Source: Phenylobacterium deserti (GTDB taxonomy: Bacteria > Pseudomonadota > Alphaproteobacteria > Caulobacterales > Caulobacteraceae). From it: a stretch of DNA of 64,000 bases. The notes below the pieces were generated by a model that saw only the letters and a list, made by a program, of their open reading frames with translations, was not told the origin of the DNA and ran no database searches. Each line of letters opens with the position of its first letter. The first letter of the stretch is position 1. A program made the position numbers and the translations under genes. Location of the stretch: contig NZ_QFYR01000002.1 of assembly GCF_003254705.1 (NCBI RefSeq), positions 310,001 to 374,000 on the forward strand, written 5' to 3'. Of the stretch, positions 16,327 to 25,075 are shown piece after piece.

Positions 16327-18128
16327 TGCGCGGGGACCTCGTCGCCCTGGCCTGGAATCCCGGCGCGCCGCAGGCCGTCGGGTTGGTTCGGCATCTGGTT
16401 CGGCAACTGGAGCTGACCGAAGGGTGGGGCCGGGCGCTTGCCTGGCCGGCCTTCGAACTGTGGAGCTGCGGCGTCCCGCCGCCGGTTCGCCCGCTGTCGG
16501 ACGGTGTGCTGGTCGGACGGCTCTACGGCCCGATCCCGGAGACGGACCCTGGCGCCCAGGAAGCGCCGCCCGCCGACCTGGGGCCAGCGACCGTCGCGGC
16601 GGCGCGCGAGGCGTTCAAGGCGGGCGCCTGGGGTCGCTACCTGCTTTTTGGTCCGCTGCGGCCGGACGGCGGCTTCGATCTCTTCCGCGATCCGAGCGGC
16701 GCGTATGAGGCCTTCACCTGGACGCGTGGACTGGTGCGACTGGCGGCCACCGGCCTGCGCGCCGTGCCGGATGTGCTGCTGCCGGAAACGCTCGCCCTCG
16801 ACTGGTCGGTGCTCGCCTGCGTGGCCGCTTCGCCGGGGCTGGTCAGCACGGACCTGCCTTTACACGGGATACGCGCGCTCCTGCCCGGAGAGCAGCTGGC
16901 GGCCGGACCGCCGCCCGCGACGTCAGCCGTGCAAAAGATCTGGACGCCGGCCCGGGCGGCGATGGAGGGGCCCGCGCCGGACCCGCGGCCCGCAGCCCTG
17001 GCGCGTCGCGTGGACCTCTGCACCGCCGCACTGGCGGGCAGTTACCGCATCCTGGCGGCCGAAGTGTCCGGCGGGTTGGACTCGGCGATGGTGGCAGCCG
17101 CGCTCGTCAAGGCCGGTCGGCGGAACGATGTCGCCCTATGGCTGAACTATGTCGCAGATCGGCCGGAGGGGGACGAGCGTCCCTGGGCGCGGGCGGTGGC
17201 GACGCAGCTGGCGCTGCCGCTGACCGAGGTCGGCAAGGCGCCGCAGACCCTGGATCCCGAGGCGGTGGCGGAGATCTGCGATGAGGGCCGCCCGCCAATG
17301 GCCGCGACGGACTGGGTGCGTGACCGGGATACGGCCAGTCGGCTGGCGTCCGTCGGTGCGGAGGCGCAGGTGTCAGGGCTGGGCGGCGACGCCGTGTTCT
17401 TTCAGATGCGGACGCCTCTCGTGCTGTCCGACCGGTTGCGGTCGGAGGGCTTGAGGGCGCTCGATCCGCAGCGGCTGTCCGCCCTGTCGCTCTGGATCGG
17501 GTCCTCCGCCTGGGCGGTGATCCTGGCCGCCCTGCGCGGCGCCCTCGGCGGCCGCATGGCCGAGCCATGGCCGCCGCGGTTCCTCACCCGAGCGGCTGCC
17601 CGTCTGCGGCCCCGGCACCCCTGGCTCGACGACACGGGGGACTTGCCGCCGGCCAAACGGCTGCAGGTGGGCGCCATCGCCCACGGCTTGTCTTCGCTCG
17701 GGGACAGCCGGCGCGCCCGGCAGGCCGACGTGCTGCTGCCGCTGCTGGCTCGCCCAGTGTTGGAGCACGCCCTCCGACTGTCGACGGTTGCCCTGACTGG
17801 CGGGCTGCGGGACCGCTGGCTGGCCCGGCAGGCCTACCGAGGACGCCTGCCGGACCTGCTGCTGGATCGCCAGAGCAAGGGCGACCTGAGCTCGCTTTAC
17901 GCCCGCACCGCAGCCGTCAGCCTCCCGCAGCTCCGGGACCTGCTGCTGGAGGGGCGGTTCTGCGCGGAGGGCGTCTACGACCGCAGCGCGCTGGAGCGGG
18001 AGCTCGACGCCGAGCGGCTGCTGGTCACCGGCGAAGGCAGCCCGCTGATCACCGCTGCAGCGCTGGAGAGCTGGGCGGCGCACTGGGCGGTGCGGTCGGC
18101 GCGGGTGAGGGCCCTGCATCGCGGCTGA
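16326..18128 (+). CDS. lasso peptide macrolactam synthetase (C protein)
   Basis: A 600-residue asparagine-synthetase homologue. It adenylates the ring acidic side chain (predicted Glu9) and closes the macrolactam with the N terminus of the core. The N-terminal half resembles the glutaminase domain without a catalytic Cys2 (it begins MRGD), as usual in lasso cyclases; the ATP-pyrophosphatase domain has the P-loop SGGLDS at 248-253 and later VSGLGGDAVF. The start overlaps the B stop. The last 80 bp overlap, in antisense, the 3' end of the isopeptidase gene. Confidence 0.94.
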   Translation: MRGDLVALAWNPGAPQAVGLVRHLVRQLELTEGWGRALAWPAFELWSCGVPPPVRPLSDGVLVGRLYGPIPETDPGAQEAPPADLGPATVAAAREAFKAGAWGRYLLFGPLRPDGGFDLFRDPSGAYEAFTWTRGLVRLAATGLRAVPDVLLPETLALDWSVLACVAASPGLVSTDLPLHGIRALLPGEQLAAGPPPATSAVQKIWTPARAAMEGPAPDPRPAALARRVDLCTAALAGSYRILAAEVSGGLDSAMVAAALVKAGRRNDVALWLNYVADRPEGDERPWARAVATQLALPLTEVGKAPQTLDPEAVAEICDEGRPPMAATDWVRDRDTASRLASVGAEAQVSGLGGDAVFFQMRTPLVLSDRLRSEGLRALDPQRLSALSLWIGSSAWAVILAALRGALGGRMAEPWPPRFLTRAAARLRPRHPWLDDTGDLPPAKRLQVGAIAHGLSSLGDSRRARQADVLLPLLARPVLEHALRLSTVALTGGLRDRWLARQAYRGRLPDLLLDRQSKGDLSSLYARTAAVSLPQLRDLLLEGRFCAEGVYDRSALERELDAERLLVTGEGSPLITAAALESWAAHWAVRSARVRALHRG

Positions 18129-20607
18129 GGGCTTCGCTGGCCGGCGGCCATGCGGTCCATCGACGGATCCAGTCCAGCACCTGGGCGTAGACGTCCTCGA
18201 CATTGCCTGGGCTGCGGATCACGTGGGCTTCGCCCCAGTAGGTGACCAGCCGGGCCGTCCGTCCCTGCCGGAACAGCGCGGAGAACATCTCCTCGCTCTG
18301 GGACAGGCTGATGGCGTCCTGATCGCCGTGCAGCAACAGCACCGGGGTGTGGATCCGGTCGGCCAGCAGCACCGGGCTGCTGCGGCGATAGAGGTCGAGG
18401 GCGGCCCAGGGCGGCGCACGGAGCGCCGGCTGCGCGGCCTCGACCCAGCCCGCAGGGCGCGTGACCGCCACCTCGAGCTCCGGCGTGTGCCGCCAGGAGG
18501 GCTGGAAGGTCCCATAGAAGCTGATCAGGTCGGTGATGGGAGCGCTGGCGACGACCGCCCGGAACCGCGGCGACTGGCTGGCGGCGATCAGCGAGGCCGA
18601 GCCGCCGAAGCTGTGGCCCCAGAGGACCAGCCGATCGGGGTCGAAAGCGCCCGCCAGTTCTGGGCGAGCGGCGGCGGCGTCGACCGCGGCCAGGATGCCG
18701 TCCGCCAGACCGGCGGCCGGCTCGCCGGGTTTGTAGGAGAGGGCGGGGACCAGCACCGCCAGGCCCTGCGCCGCCAGCAGCTGGCCGTTGGGCGGCAGGT
18801 AAAGGAGGCCTGGAAGCCCGTCCGGCGTCGGGGCGCTGATCGGGTTCACGCGAGGGTAGGGCAGCACCACCAGCGGCGGCGGCGGTCCTGGTCGACGGGC
18901 GGACCTGGGCGGCTGGTACAGCCAGCTGACGAACGGGCGCCCGTCGGCTCCGCGGTGCTCGATGCGCGTCGCGGCGGCCGGCTCGACGTCGGCGAGGGCG
19001 GCGTTGAGGGTCAGCAGGGTCGCCGGCGCGCCTTGGGGGCCGGCCTGCTGCAGGCGCAGCACGCCGTGCGCGTCGCGGACTGCGTAGACGATCCGGCTGT
19101 CCGCCCCGGCGCTGGTCCGCGCCAGCACGACGGCGTCCCTCGGCGCCTCGAGGGTCGACGCCAGTTGGGCGGCGGCGTCGGGCGCACGGGTCACCGTCGC
19201 GAAGCTGAGGCGGTCGGCGTCGAAGCGGCGGGCGATCGGGTCGGGCCGCTCGCCGATCGCGGGCCGCCACCGGCCGGTGCGGTCGCGCCGCCAGGTCCCG
19301 TTGGGGCCGACCGCCAGGGTGAGGCGGCCGTCCGGGGTGACGAGCAGCCGCTCGGGGATCTCGTCAAGGTCCGGGAGCAGCGGACGCGGACCCGTCGGCT
19401 GGAGCCGCATCCAGGGCGCTGCGGCGTCGCCGGACGGCTGCAGGCGGGCGACCGGGGTCTCGCCCAGCCAGCCGGCGGAGACCGCTTCGGGGCGGAGGTT
19501 TAACCGCGCCGGGGCTCCGGCCGTCGGGAGAACCCGGGCCAGGCCGCCGCCTGGCCGGACCTGGAGGAAGGCGCCCGCCGTCCACGGCGTCCCGGGCCGT
19601 CGCCCGTAGAGCAGCAGCTGACGCCCGGACGGCGACCAGGTGAGCAGGGTCTCCAGCAGGTCCCAGCCTTCGGCCGGCGCCTGCACGGCGCCGGAGCGGA
19701 GATCGACGAGCTTCAGGACGCGCTGGCGGGCGGTGATGCCCCAGACCCCGTGCAACGGCTGCTCGGCGGTCAGGCCGACGGGGGCGCCGTCCGCCAGCAC
19801 CGCGGCCCAGCGGCCGTCCGGCGACAGCTCCAGGTCGTAGGCCTCGCCCACGGGCGTTCGCTGTTCGGCCCCCGTGCGCAGGTTGAGGCGCCAGAGCACC
19901 CGAAGGTCCGTCGGCCCGGCGTCGGCGCCCAGCATCGCGCCGGAGCCCACCACCGCCCGGGACGCACGGCCCTCGGCCTGGGCGCGCCAGAGCGCCGGGG
20001 CGAGGCGCGGGGCGACGCAGCCGGCCCGCAAGGGGCGCGGCAGGTCGCCGTCGGGGCGGATCAGAGCGACCAGCTCGTCGGACGAGCGCCACTGGATGGA
20101 GCGGCCGATGAACGCGCGGTCGGGCGTGACGCCCAGCCAGCGGACCGCGCCGTCGGCGAGGGTGACCACGCCCAGCTCCCAGCGGCCGCCCTGCAGGCGG
20201 AACACCGCCAGCCGGCGGCCGTCCGGCGACGCCGGGCCCAGGCTGACCCCGCGGTCGGGGAGCAGCGGCCGGGCGGGTCCGGGCGCGGCCAGGTCCACCC
20301 GCCAGAGCCGGTTCAGCGAGAGCTCGATCTGCAGCTCGCAGTCAAACGCCGGCGCCGCCTGGTACGGGTCGCGGACCTCGAACACCAGCCAGCGGCCGGC
20401 CGGATCGACCGCCGCGTCGCCCAGCGTCTGCAGCGACAGCAGGTCGCCGACGGTGAAGGGGCGGGCGACGGCCGGGCCGGCGGCCAGGGCGGTAAGGAGA
20501 CCGGCCGCGAGGAGGGCGCCGGTCAGGCGCCGCGGCGCCGCGGCGGGGGCGCGGGCAGGGCGGAGCGAACGCGCGCGTTGCGCGCGGCGGAACAGCTGCG
20601 GGCGCAT
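18049..20607 (-). CDS. lasso peptide isopeptidase, S9 prolyl-oligopeptidase family
   Basis: An 852-residue serine hydrolase that, by homology to AtxE-type enzymes, opens the lasso isopeptide bond and linearises the cluster's own peptide. After a basic N terminus there is a signal-like segment (GALLAAGLLTALAAGPAVA, about 30-48), a seven-bladed propeller region, and a C-terminal alpha/beta hydrolase with Ser666 (GHSFGGS), Asp764 (HGDQD) and His795 (GEAHVIRS). It starts 4 nt after the TonB receptor stop, so it belongs to the receptor/FecR operon. General S9 peptidases look similar; the context makes the isopeptidase role likely. The C-terminal tail is Ala/Pro-rich and overlaps the cyclase gene. 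Confidence 0.9.
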   Translation of the reverse strand: MRPQLFRRAQRARSLRPARAPAAAPRRLTGALLAAGLLTALAAGPAVARPFTVGDLLSLQTLGDAAVDPAGRWLVFEVRDPYQAAPAFDCELQIELSLNRLWRVDLAAPGPARPLLPDRGVSLGPASPDGRRLAVFRLQGGRWELGVVTLADGAVRWLGVTPDRAFIGRSIQWRSSDELVALIRPDGDLPRPLRAGCVAPRLAPALWRAQAEGRASRAVVGSGAMLGADAGPTDLRVLWRLNLRTGAEQRTPVGEAYDLELSPDGRWAAVLADGAPVGLTAEQPLHGVWGITARQRVLKLVDLRSGAVQAPAEGWDLLETLLTWSPSGRQLLLYGRRPGTPWTAGAFLQVRPGGGLARVLPTAGAPARLNLRPEAVSAGWLGETPVARLQPSGDAAAPWMRLQPTGPRPLLPDLDEIPERLLVTPDGRLTLAVGPNGTWRRDRTGRWRPAIGERPDPIARRFDADRLSFATVTRAPDAAAQLASTLEAPRDAVVLARTSAGADSRIVYAVRDAHGVLRLQQAGPQGAPATLLTLNAALADVEPAAATRIEHRGADGRPFVSWLYQPPRSARRPGPPPPLVVLPYPRVNPISAPTPDGLPGLLYLPPNGQLLAAQGLAVLVPALSYKPGEPAAGLADGILAAVDAAAARPELAGAFDPDRLVLWGHSFGGSASLIAASQSPRFRAVVASAPITDLISFYGTFQPSWRHTPELEVAVTRPAGWVEAAQPALRAPPWAALDLYRRSSPVLLADRIHTPVLLLHGDQDAISLSQSEEMFSALFRQGRTARLVTYWGEAHVIRSPGNVEDVYAQVLDWIRRWTAWPPASEALSRDAGPSPAPTAPPSAPPSSPALQR

Positions 20608-20611
20608 GCGG

Positions 20612-23600
20612 CTACCAGCGGCGGGTCAGCTGCAGGGCCGCGAAGCGCCCCACCGGGTCGGTGTTGGCGGCGTCGTAGCCCACGCCGTACGGGCTGTTGT
20701 GGAACGGCGGGTCCGCGTCGAACAGGTTGCGGAGGCTGAGGGAGAGGTCAAGGCCGGCGAAGCGGCCCTCAGCCGGCCCGCTTAGCCGGGCCTGCAGGTC
20801 GGCGGTGGTCCAGGCGCCGATCCGGACGCCGAGGTCGTCGCGGCTTCGGCTCATGTGGTTGACGGCGACGCCCAGCCCGAACGGACCGCGGCCCCAGTCC
20901 AGGCTGGCGCGGGCCCTGAAGCGAGCCGGATAGTTGGCCCGGCCGGCGAGGTCCTGCGGCGCCGAGGTGGGCGTGACCGTCTGCCGGAAGCGCAGCAGGT
21001 AGGAGCCGTTGGCGGCCAACGCCCAGCGGTCGCGGCCCCGCGTCCAACGCCACGCGCCGCCGAGATCCAGCCCCTCGGCCTCGAAGGCGGCGGTGTTGAC
21101 GTAGCGGGCGTCGATGATCGCGCCATAGGACTCCGGCGGGAACACGCCCTGGGAGGTGTTGGTCTGCGGACTGGCGATCAGCTCGGCGATCCGCGCCCGG
21201 TCGGCGGCGTCGCCCACCGGGTCGATCCGCTGGACGAAGGGCGCCAGGGTTGGGTCGGTGAGGGCGGCGGCCAGGTTGGCGAGCACCGGCTGGGCGATCC
21301 GCTGGTCGAAGTCGATCGAGAACCAGCCGGCGGTCAGCCGCAGGCCGGGGTGGCGGACCGGCTGGTACTCGAGGCCGGCCGTCCAAGAGGTGGCGGTCTC
21401 CGGCTCCAGCCCAGGGTTGCCGCCGTACTGCACGAGGCTGAGCACCCGCACCGCGCCGACCGGGATCAGCGACGGCGAGTTCGACGCCGGATCGCTGAGT
21501 TCGCGCAGGCTCGGCGAGCGGAAGGAGGTCCCGTAGCTGGCCCGCACCCGCAGGTCCGCGACCGGCTCCCAGATCAGGCCGAGCTTCGGGTTGGCGGTGG
21601 TTCCGAAATCCTCATAGCGCTCCACCCGCCCCGCGAGGGACAGCTCGAGCCGCCGCAGGCCGGGGAGTTCGGCCTCGGGATCCACCAGGGGCGCGCGCAG
21701 CTCGGCGAACGCCGCCGTGATGTCCCGGCGGCTCGACACGGCGGCGAAGGGCCTGGGCGTGACGCCGGCGTACAGGCTTTCGCCGCCCCGCTCGAAGGTC
21801 TCGCGGCGCAGCTGGGCGCCCGCCGCCAGCCGCAGCGGCCCGCCGGGCAGGCGCAGCAGGCTGCCGTCGGCCTGCAGGTTGACGGAGCTGACCCGCGAAC
21901 GCGTGTGGGTCGCCTGGTAACCGCTGCCGATGAAGGCGGCGGCGACCGGGGTCCCGCCGGGCGCGCCGGCGAAGGGATTGAAGAAGCCGTCGCGTGCGGC
22001 GCTGAACGGCGTCGCCGGGTTATCGGGAACCGCCCCGATCGCCTCCCGCAGGGCGTCGCTGTTGATCAGGCCGTCGATGCGGTCGCGGCCGCGCTCTTCA
22101 GCGAAGGCCAGGTAGCCGCTGGCCTGCCAGTCGCCGGGGAGGCGCAGGTCGCCGCCGAAGGAGGCGCCGAGGCTGCGGGCCAAGCCGACGCCGCGGGGCG
22201 GCGGCATGTCGCCGCTGAAGCCGTAGGCCACCAGATGCGAGGCGGCGCCGGTCGGCGAGGCGAAGAACGGGTTGGCGGAGGTGACGCTGATCAGGCTGCC
22301 CTGCGAGGCGCTGCGGGAGACGAAGCGCCGCTCGCTGAGTCGCAGGTCGCCGGACAGGGTGAGGCGGTCGCCGAGCTCCTGGGAGAGCGCCCCATAGAGG
22401 CTGTGGCGGCGCTGCTGCGGCAAGAGGTCGGCGGCGGCCCGCGGGCTGGACAGGTTGGCCTGCCCCGGCAGGAAGTCCTCGGCCGTCAGCGGTCCGGCGG
22501 CCCCAGGCCGTATTGCATAGGCGGGCAGGTAGGCGCGGGTGACCGGGTCCTGGACGACAAGGGTGCCGGGCGAGCCGTAGTAGGTGCGCTGATCGGTCCC
22601 GCCGAACGGCCTCAGGTCGGCGCTGGCGGAGAACGCCCGGTCCGCGGCCGGCAGGGCGTCGCGGCGATGATACTCGTAGGAGAGCAGGCCCGAGCCGCCG
22701 TTCCAGCGGCGGCCGACCGTCTGGGCGGCCATCCATTCGGCCGGCTCGCCGCGCGTGCCGACCCCGGCCCGCAGCCGGGTCTCCGCGCCTTCGAAGTCCC
22801 GGCGCAGCACGATGTTGACCACCCCGCCCACCGCGTCCGAGCCGTAGAGCGCCGAAGCGCCGTCCAGCAGCACCTCGATCCGGGAAATCGCGGCGGTCGG
22901 CAGGGCCGAGACGTCCGAGAAGTCGCCCATCGCCCCGGCTCCGGCCATCCGGCGGCCGTTGACCAGCACCAGGGTGGCGTCGGGGCCCAGGCCGCGGAGG
23001 TTCACCGAGCTGGCGTAGTTGTTGTTGGTCCCCAGCCGGTCGGCGCCGGTGGTCGCCGTGCCTTCCGTGCCCACCCCCGAGAAGTTCTGCGGCAGGGCCT
23101 GGAGGGCGGCGGCCACCGTGGCGTGGCCGGCCTGGTCGATGTCGTCGCGGCTGAGCACCGTCACCGGCGAGGGGCTGTCCGTCACCCCGCGGATATGGCT
23201 GCCGGTGACCAGCACCTCGGCCAGGGTCGGAACCGCGCCGGCCGGGGCGGCCGCCTGGGCGCCGGTCACGACCGGCGCTTCGGCGGGATCAGCGGCCGCT
23301 GCGACGTCCGGGAAAGGGCGCGGCGCGGCGGCGCCTCCCGCGCCGCCGTCCCCAGACGCCGGGCGCAGCACGGTGACCCCTGGCGCGGTCTCGGCGGCCG
23401 CCAGACCGGTGCCGGCCAGCAGCCGGGCGAGGGCGGCGTCGGCGGTGAAGCGGCCCTGCAGGGCCGGAGCCCTGCGGCCGCGGACGAGCTCGGCGGGATA
23501 GAGCAGCTGCTGGCCGGTCTGGTCGGCCAGCGACAGCAACGCCCGGTCGAGGTCGCCGGCCGGGATGTTCACGGGCCGGGCGACACCGGGCTGCGGGCGG

Positions 23601-23716
23601 GCGTCCGCCGCCGCGGCGACGGCAGGCGTTGCGGCCAGGGCGAAGCCGGCGAGCAGCGAGGTGGCGAGAAGGCGTCGGCGAAGACGGGCAGGCGGCGTAT
23701 GAGGCGTCGAAGGCAT
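20612..23716 (-). CDS. TonB-dependent receptor with STN signalling domain
   Basis: A 1034-residue outer-membrane transducer. After a signal peptide (about 1-37) it has a secretin/TonB N-terminal (STN) domain at about 48-115 (VNIPAGDLDRALLSLADQTGQQLLYPAELV ... APALQGRFTADAALARLLAGTGL), then a plug (EVLVTGSHIRG ... VLVNGRRMAG) and barrel ending in LQLTRRW. STN receptors pass a substrate signal to a periplasmic FecR. It lies between fecR and the isopeptidase, so its ligand is most likely the lasso peptide made by the cluster. The Met at 23716 starts the signal peptide; an upstream in-frame extension is Gly/Pro-rich shadow. Confidence 0.93.
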   Translation of the reverse strand: MPSTPHTPPARLRRRLLATSLLAGFALAATPAVAAAADARPQPGVARPVNIPAGDLDRALLSLADQTGQQLLYPAELVRGRRAPALQGRFTADAALARLLAGTGLAAAETAPGVTVLRPASGDGGAGGAAAPRPFPDVAAAADPAEAPVVTGAQAAAPAGAVPTLAEVLVTGSHIRGVTDSPSPVTVLSRDDIDQAGHATVAAALQALPQNFSGVGTEGTATTGADRLGTNNNYASSVNLRGLGPDATLVLVNGRRMAGAGAMGDFSDVSALPTAAISRIEVLLDGASALYGSDAVGGVVNIVLRRDFEGAETRLRAGVGTRGEPAEWMAAQTVGRRWNGGSGLLSYEYHRRDALPAADRAFSASADLRPFGGTDQRTYYGSPGTLVVQDPVTRAYLPAYAIRPGAAGPLTAEDFLPGQANLSSPRAAADLLPQQRRHSLYGALSQELGDRLTLSGDLRLSERRFVSRSASQGSLISVTSANPFFASPTGAASHLVAYGFSGDMPPPRGVGLARSLGASFGGDLRLPGDWQASGYLAFAEERGRDRIDGLINSDALREAIGAVPDNPATPFSAARDGFFNPFAGAPGGTPVAAAFIGSGYQATHTRSRVSSVNLQADGSLLRLPGGPLRLAAGAQLRRETFERGGESLYAGVTPRPFAAVSSRRDITAAFAELRAPLVDPEAELPGLRRLELSLAGRVERYEDFGTTANPKLGLIWEPVADLRVRASYGTSFRSPSLRELSDPASNSPSLIPVGAVRVLSLVQYGGNPGLEPETATSWTAGLEYQPVRHPGLRLTAGWFSIDFDQRIAQPVLANLAAALTDPTLAPFVQRIDPVGDAADRARIAELIASPQTNTSQGVFPPESYGAIIDARYVNTAAFEAEGLDLGGAWRWTRGRDRWALAANGSYLLRFRQTVTPTSAPQDLAGRANYPARFRARASLDWGRGPFGLGVAVNHMSRSRDDLGVRIGAWTTADLQARLSGPAEGRFAGLDLSLSLRNLFDADPPFHNSPYGVGYDAANTDPVGRFAALQLTRRW

Positions 23717-23811
23717 GGGCGGGTCCCGCGGGCCCGCTGGCGAACCCGCCGGTCCGGCGTGTCCTTCCCCCGTTGCGGGTCCCTGGCCGCCAAGACGCAA
23801 GTGACGCGGTC

Positions 23812-24876
23812 CTACCCTGAGGGTGGTCGAGGATTCTCGTCCGCGCCGCTGCGGCGCGTGAGCCGGACGGCGCCGTTCTCCCGGTGGACCTCAAGGTCGT
23901 AGAGCGCCTGGGCGGCGGCCACGAAGGCGGCGTTGTCGCCCGCCTGGAACACCCCGCTCACCCGGGCGTCGGCCAGGTCCGGCGCCTCCAGCCGCACCGG
24001 CTCGCGGCTGTAGCGGTTCACCTCGGCCACGGCCGCGGCCAGCGGCGTGTCGCGCAGGGTGATGCGTCCGCTCGTCCAGGCCTCCGCCTCGGCCACGTCC
24101 ACCGGCGCGAGTTCGGCGGCCCCGCCGGCGAGCCGCAGCTGCTGGCCTGGGCGCAGCGCCCAGCTGCGGGCCTGATCGGGTCCCCGCACCTCCACCGCGC
24201 CCTGCAGGAGGGTGATCGCCAGCTGCGCGCCCTTGCGATCCACCTCGAAGCGCGTGCCCAGCGCGCGCACCTGGACGTCGAACGCGACGACCGTGAACGG
24301 ACGGGCCGCGTCGTGCGCCACCGCGAAGAGAACCTGGCCGCGTTCGAGCTCCACCGTGCGGGCTCGAGGGGTCAGGCGGACCCGCACCCGGCTGGCGGTG
24401 TCGAGGGTGAGCTGCGAGCCGTCGGCCAGCCGGACCTGCCGCGGCGCGCCGACCGGCGTCTCAAAGGTCTCGGGCTGCACCCGGCTGTAGGCGACGCCGA
24501 TCGCCGCCAGCAGGGCCACGGCCGCCGCCGCAGCCAGGGCGATGGCCAGCCGGCGGCGGCTGCGGGACGGCGCTTCGCGGCTTGGCGCGCCGGTCAGGGC
24601 GGCGCGGGCGAGGGCGGCGATCTCCGGGTCCTCGGCCAGGCGTCCCGACGCTCGCCAGGCCGCTTCCACAGCCTCGTAGGCGCGGCGGTTGCCGGGGCGC
24701 CTGCGCCAGGCGTGGAAGTCCTGCAGCGCCTCGACGCTCACCGCCCGATTGTTGAGCCGCGCGAACCAGGCCGCCGCCTCCTCGCGCGCCACGGCCTGCG
24801 CCTGCCGTTCGTCCACCATCGGGGCCCGCTGCTCCGTGGCGCGGCGGTCCGTCCGGATCGCCGGCGCCTTGCTCAT
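23812..24876 (-). CDS. fecR: FecR-family anti-sigma/signal transducer
   Basis: A 354-residue inner-membrane protein. The cytoplasmic N terminus carries the FecR-N motif (EEAAAWFARLNNRAVSVEALQDFHAWRRRPGNRRAYEAVEAAW outline), a single helix follows (LAIALAAAAAVALLAAIGVAYS, about 112-133), and the periplasmic FecR domain has the usual GAPRQVRLADGSQLTLDTASRVRV and an STN-like C terminus. GAGGGCGG before the ATG supports this start. It is the first gene of the operon with the STN receptor and isopeptidase. FecR normally controls a FecI sigma factor, but none is encoded here. Confidence 0.92.
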   Translation of the reverse strand: MSKAPAIRTDRRATEQRAPMVDERQAQAVAREEAAAWFARLNNRAVSVEALQDFHAWRRRPGNRRAYEAVEAAWRASGRLAEDPEIAALARAALTGAPSREAPSRSRRRLAIALAAAAAVALLAAIGVAYSRVQPETFETPVGAPRQVRLADGSQLTLDTASRVRVRLTPRARTVELERGQVLFAVAHDAARPFTVVAFDVQVRALGTRFEVDRKGAQLAITLLQGAVEVRGPDQARSWALRPGQQLRLAGGAAELAPVDVAEAEAWTSGRITLRDTPLAAAVAEVNRYSREPVRLEAPDLADARVSGVFQAGDNAAFVAAAQALYDLEVHRENGAVRLTRRSGADENPRPPSG

Positions 24877-25037
24877 CCGCCCTCGACCCGTCCGGCCGAG
24901 AGCGAACAGCGTTGCCTGATCTGCGCCGACGTCAAGCCCATCCGGCGCAGAGGCCCTTGTCAGCGCCTGTTCGACGGCGACCAGCGCAGGCGCGTCGGCT
25001 CCGCGCGTCATCCCGGCGCGCCGGGCCGTGCAGCGCC

Positions 25038-25075
25038 GCTGGCGTCCGACCGATGGTGTTTGGTAACGGGATCGC
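25038..25075 (+). repeat. conserved 38-bp upstream block, copy 1
   Basis: The 38 bp before the first glycosyltransferase-like gene match the 38 bp before its paralogue (27450-27487) at 29 positions without gaps, including GCTGGCGT and TTTGGTAACGGG. It may be the promoter or translation signal copied with the gene. Confidence 0.55.

Noticed and set aside
18223-19503. Long + strand ORF opposite the isopeptidase gene
   Set aside because: High-GC codon use keeps the antisense frame open; the sequence is Gly/Arg/Gln-rich with no domain, while the minus strand reads a full S9 hydrolase.
20855-23902. 1015-codon + strand ORF opposite the STN TonB receptor
   Set aside because: Antisense shadow in very GC-rich DNA with low-complexity composition; the minus strand has all TonB receptor domains.
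24877-25075. fecI sigma-factor gene upstream of fecR
   Set aside because: The gap is 199 bp and holds no sigma-70-like sequence.
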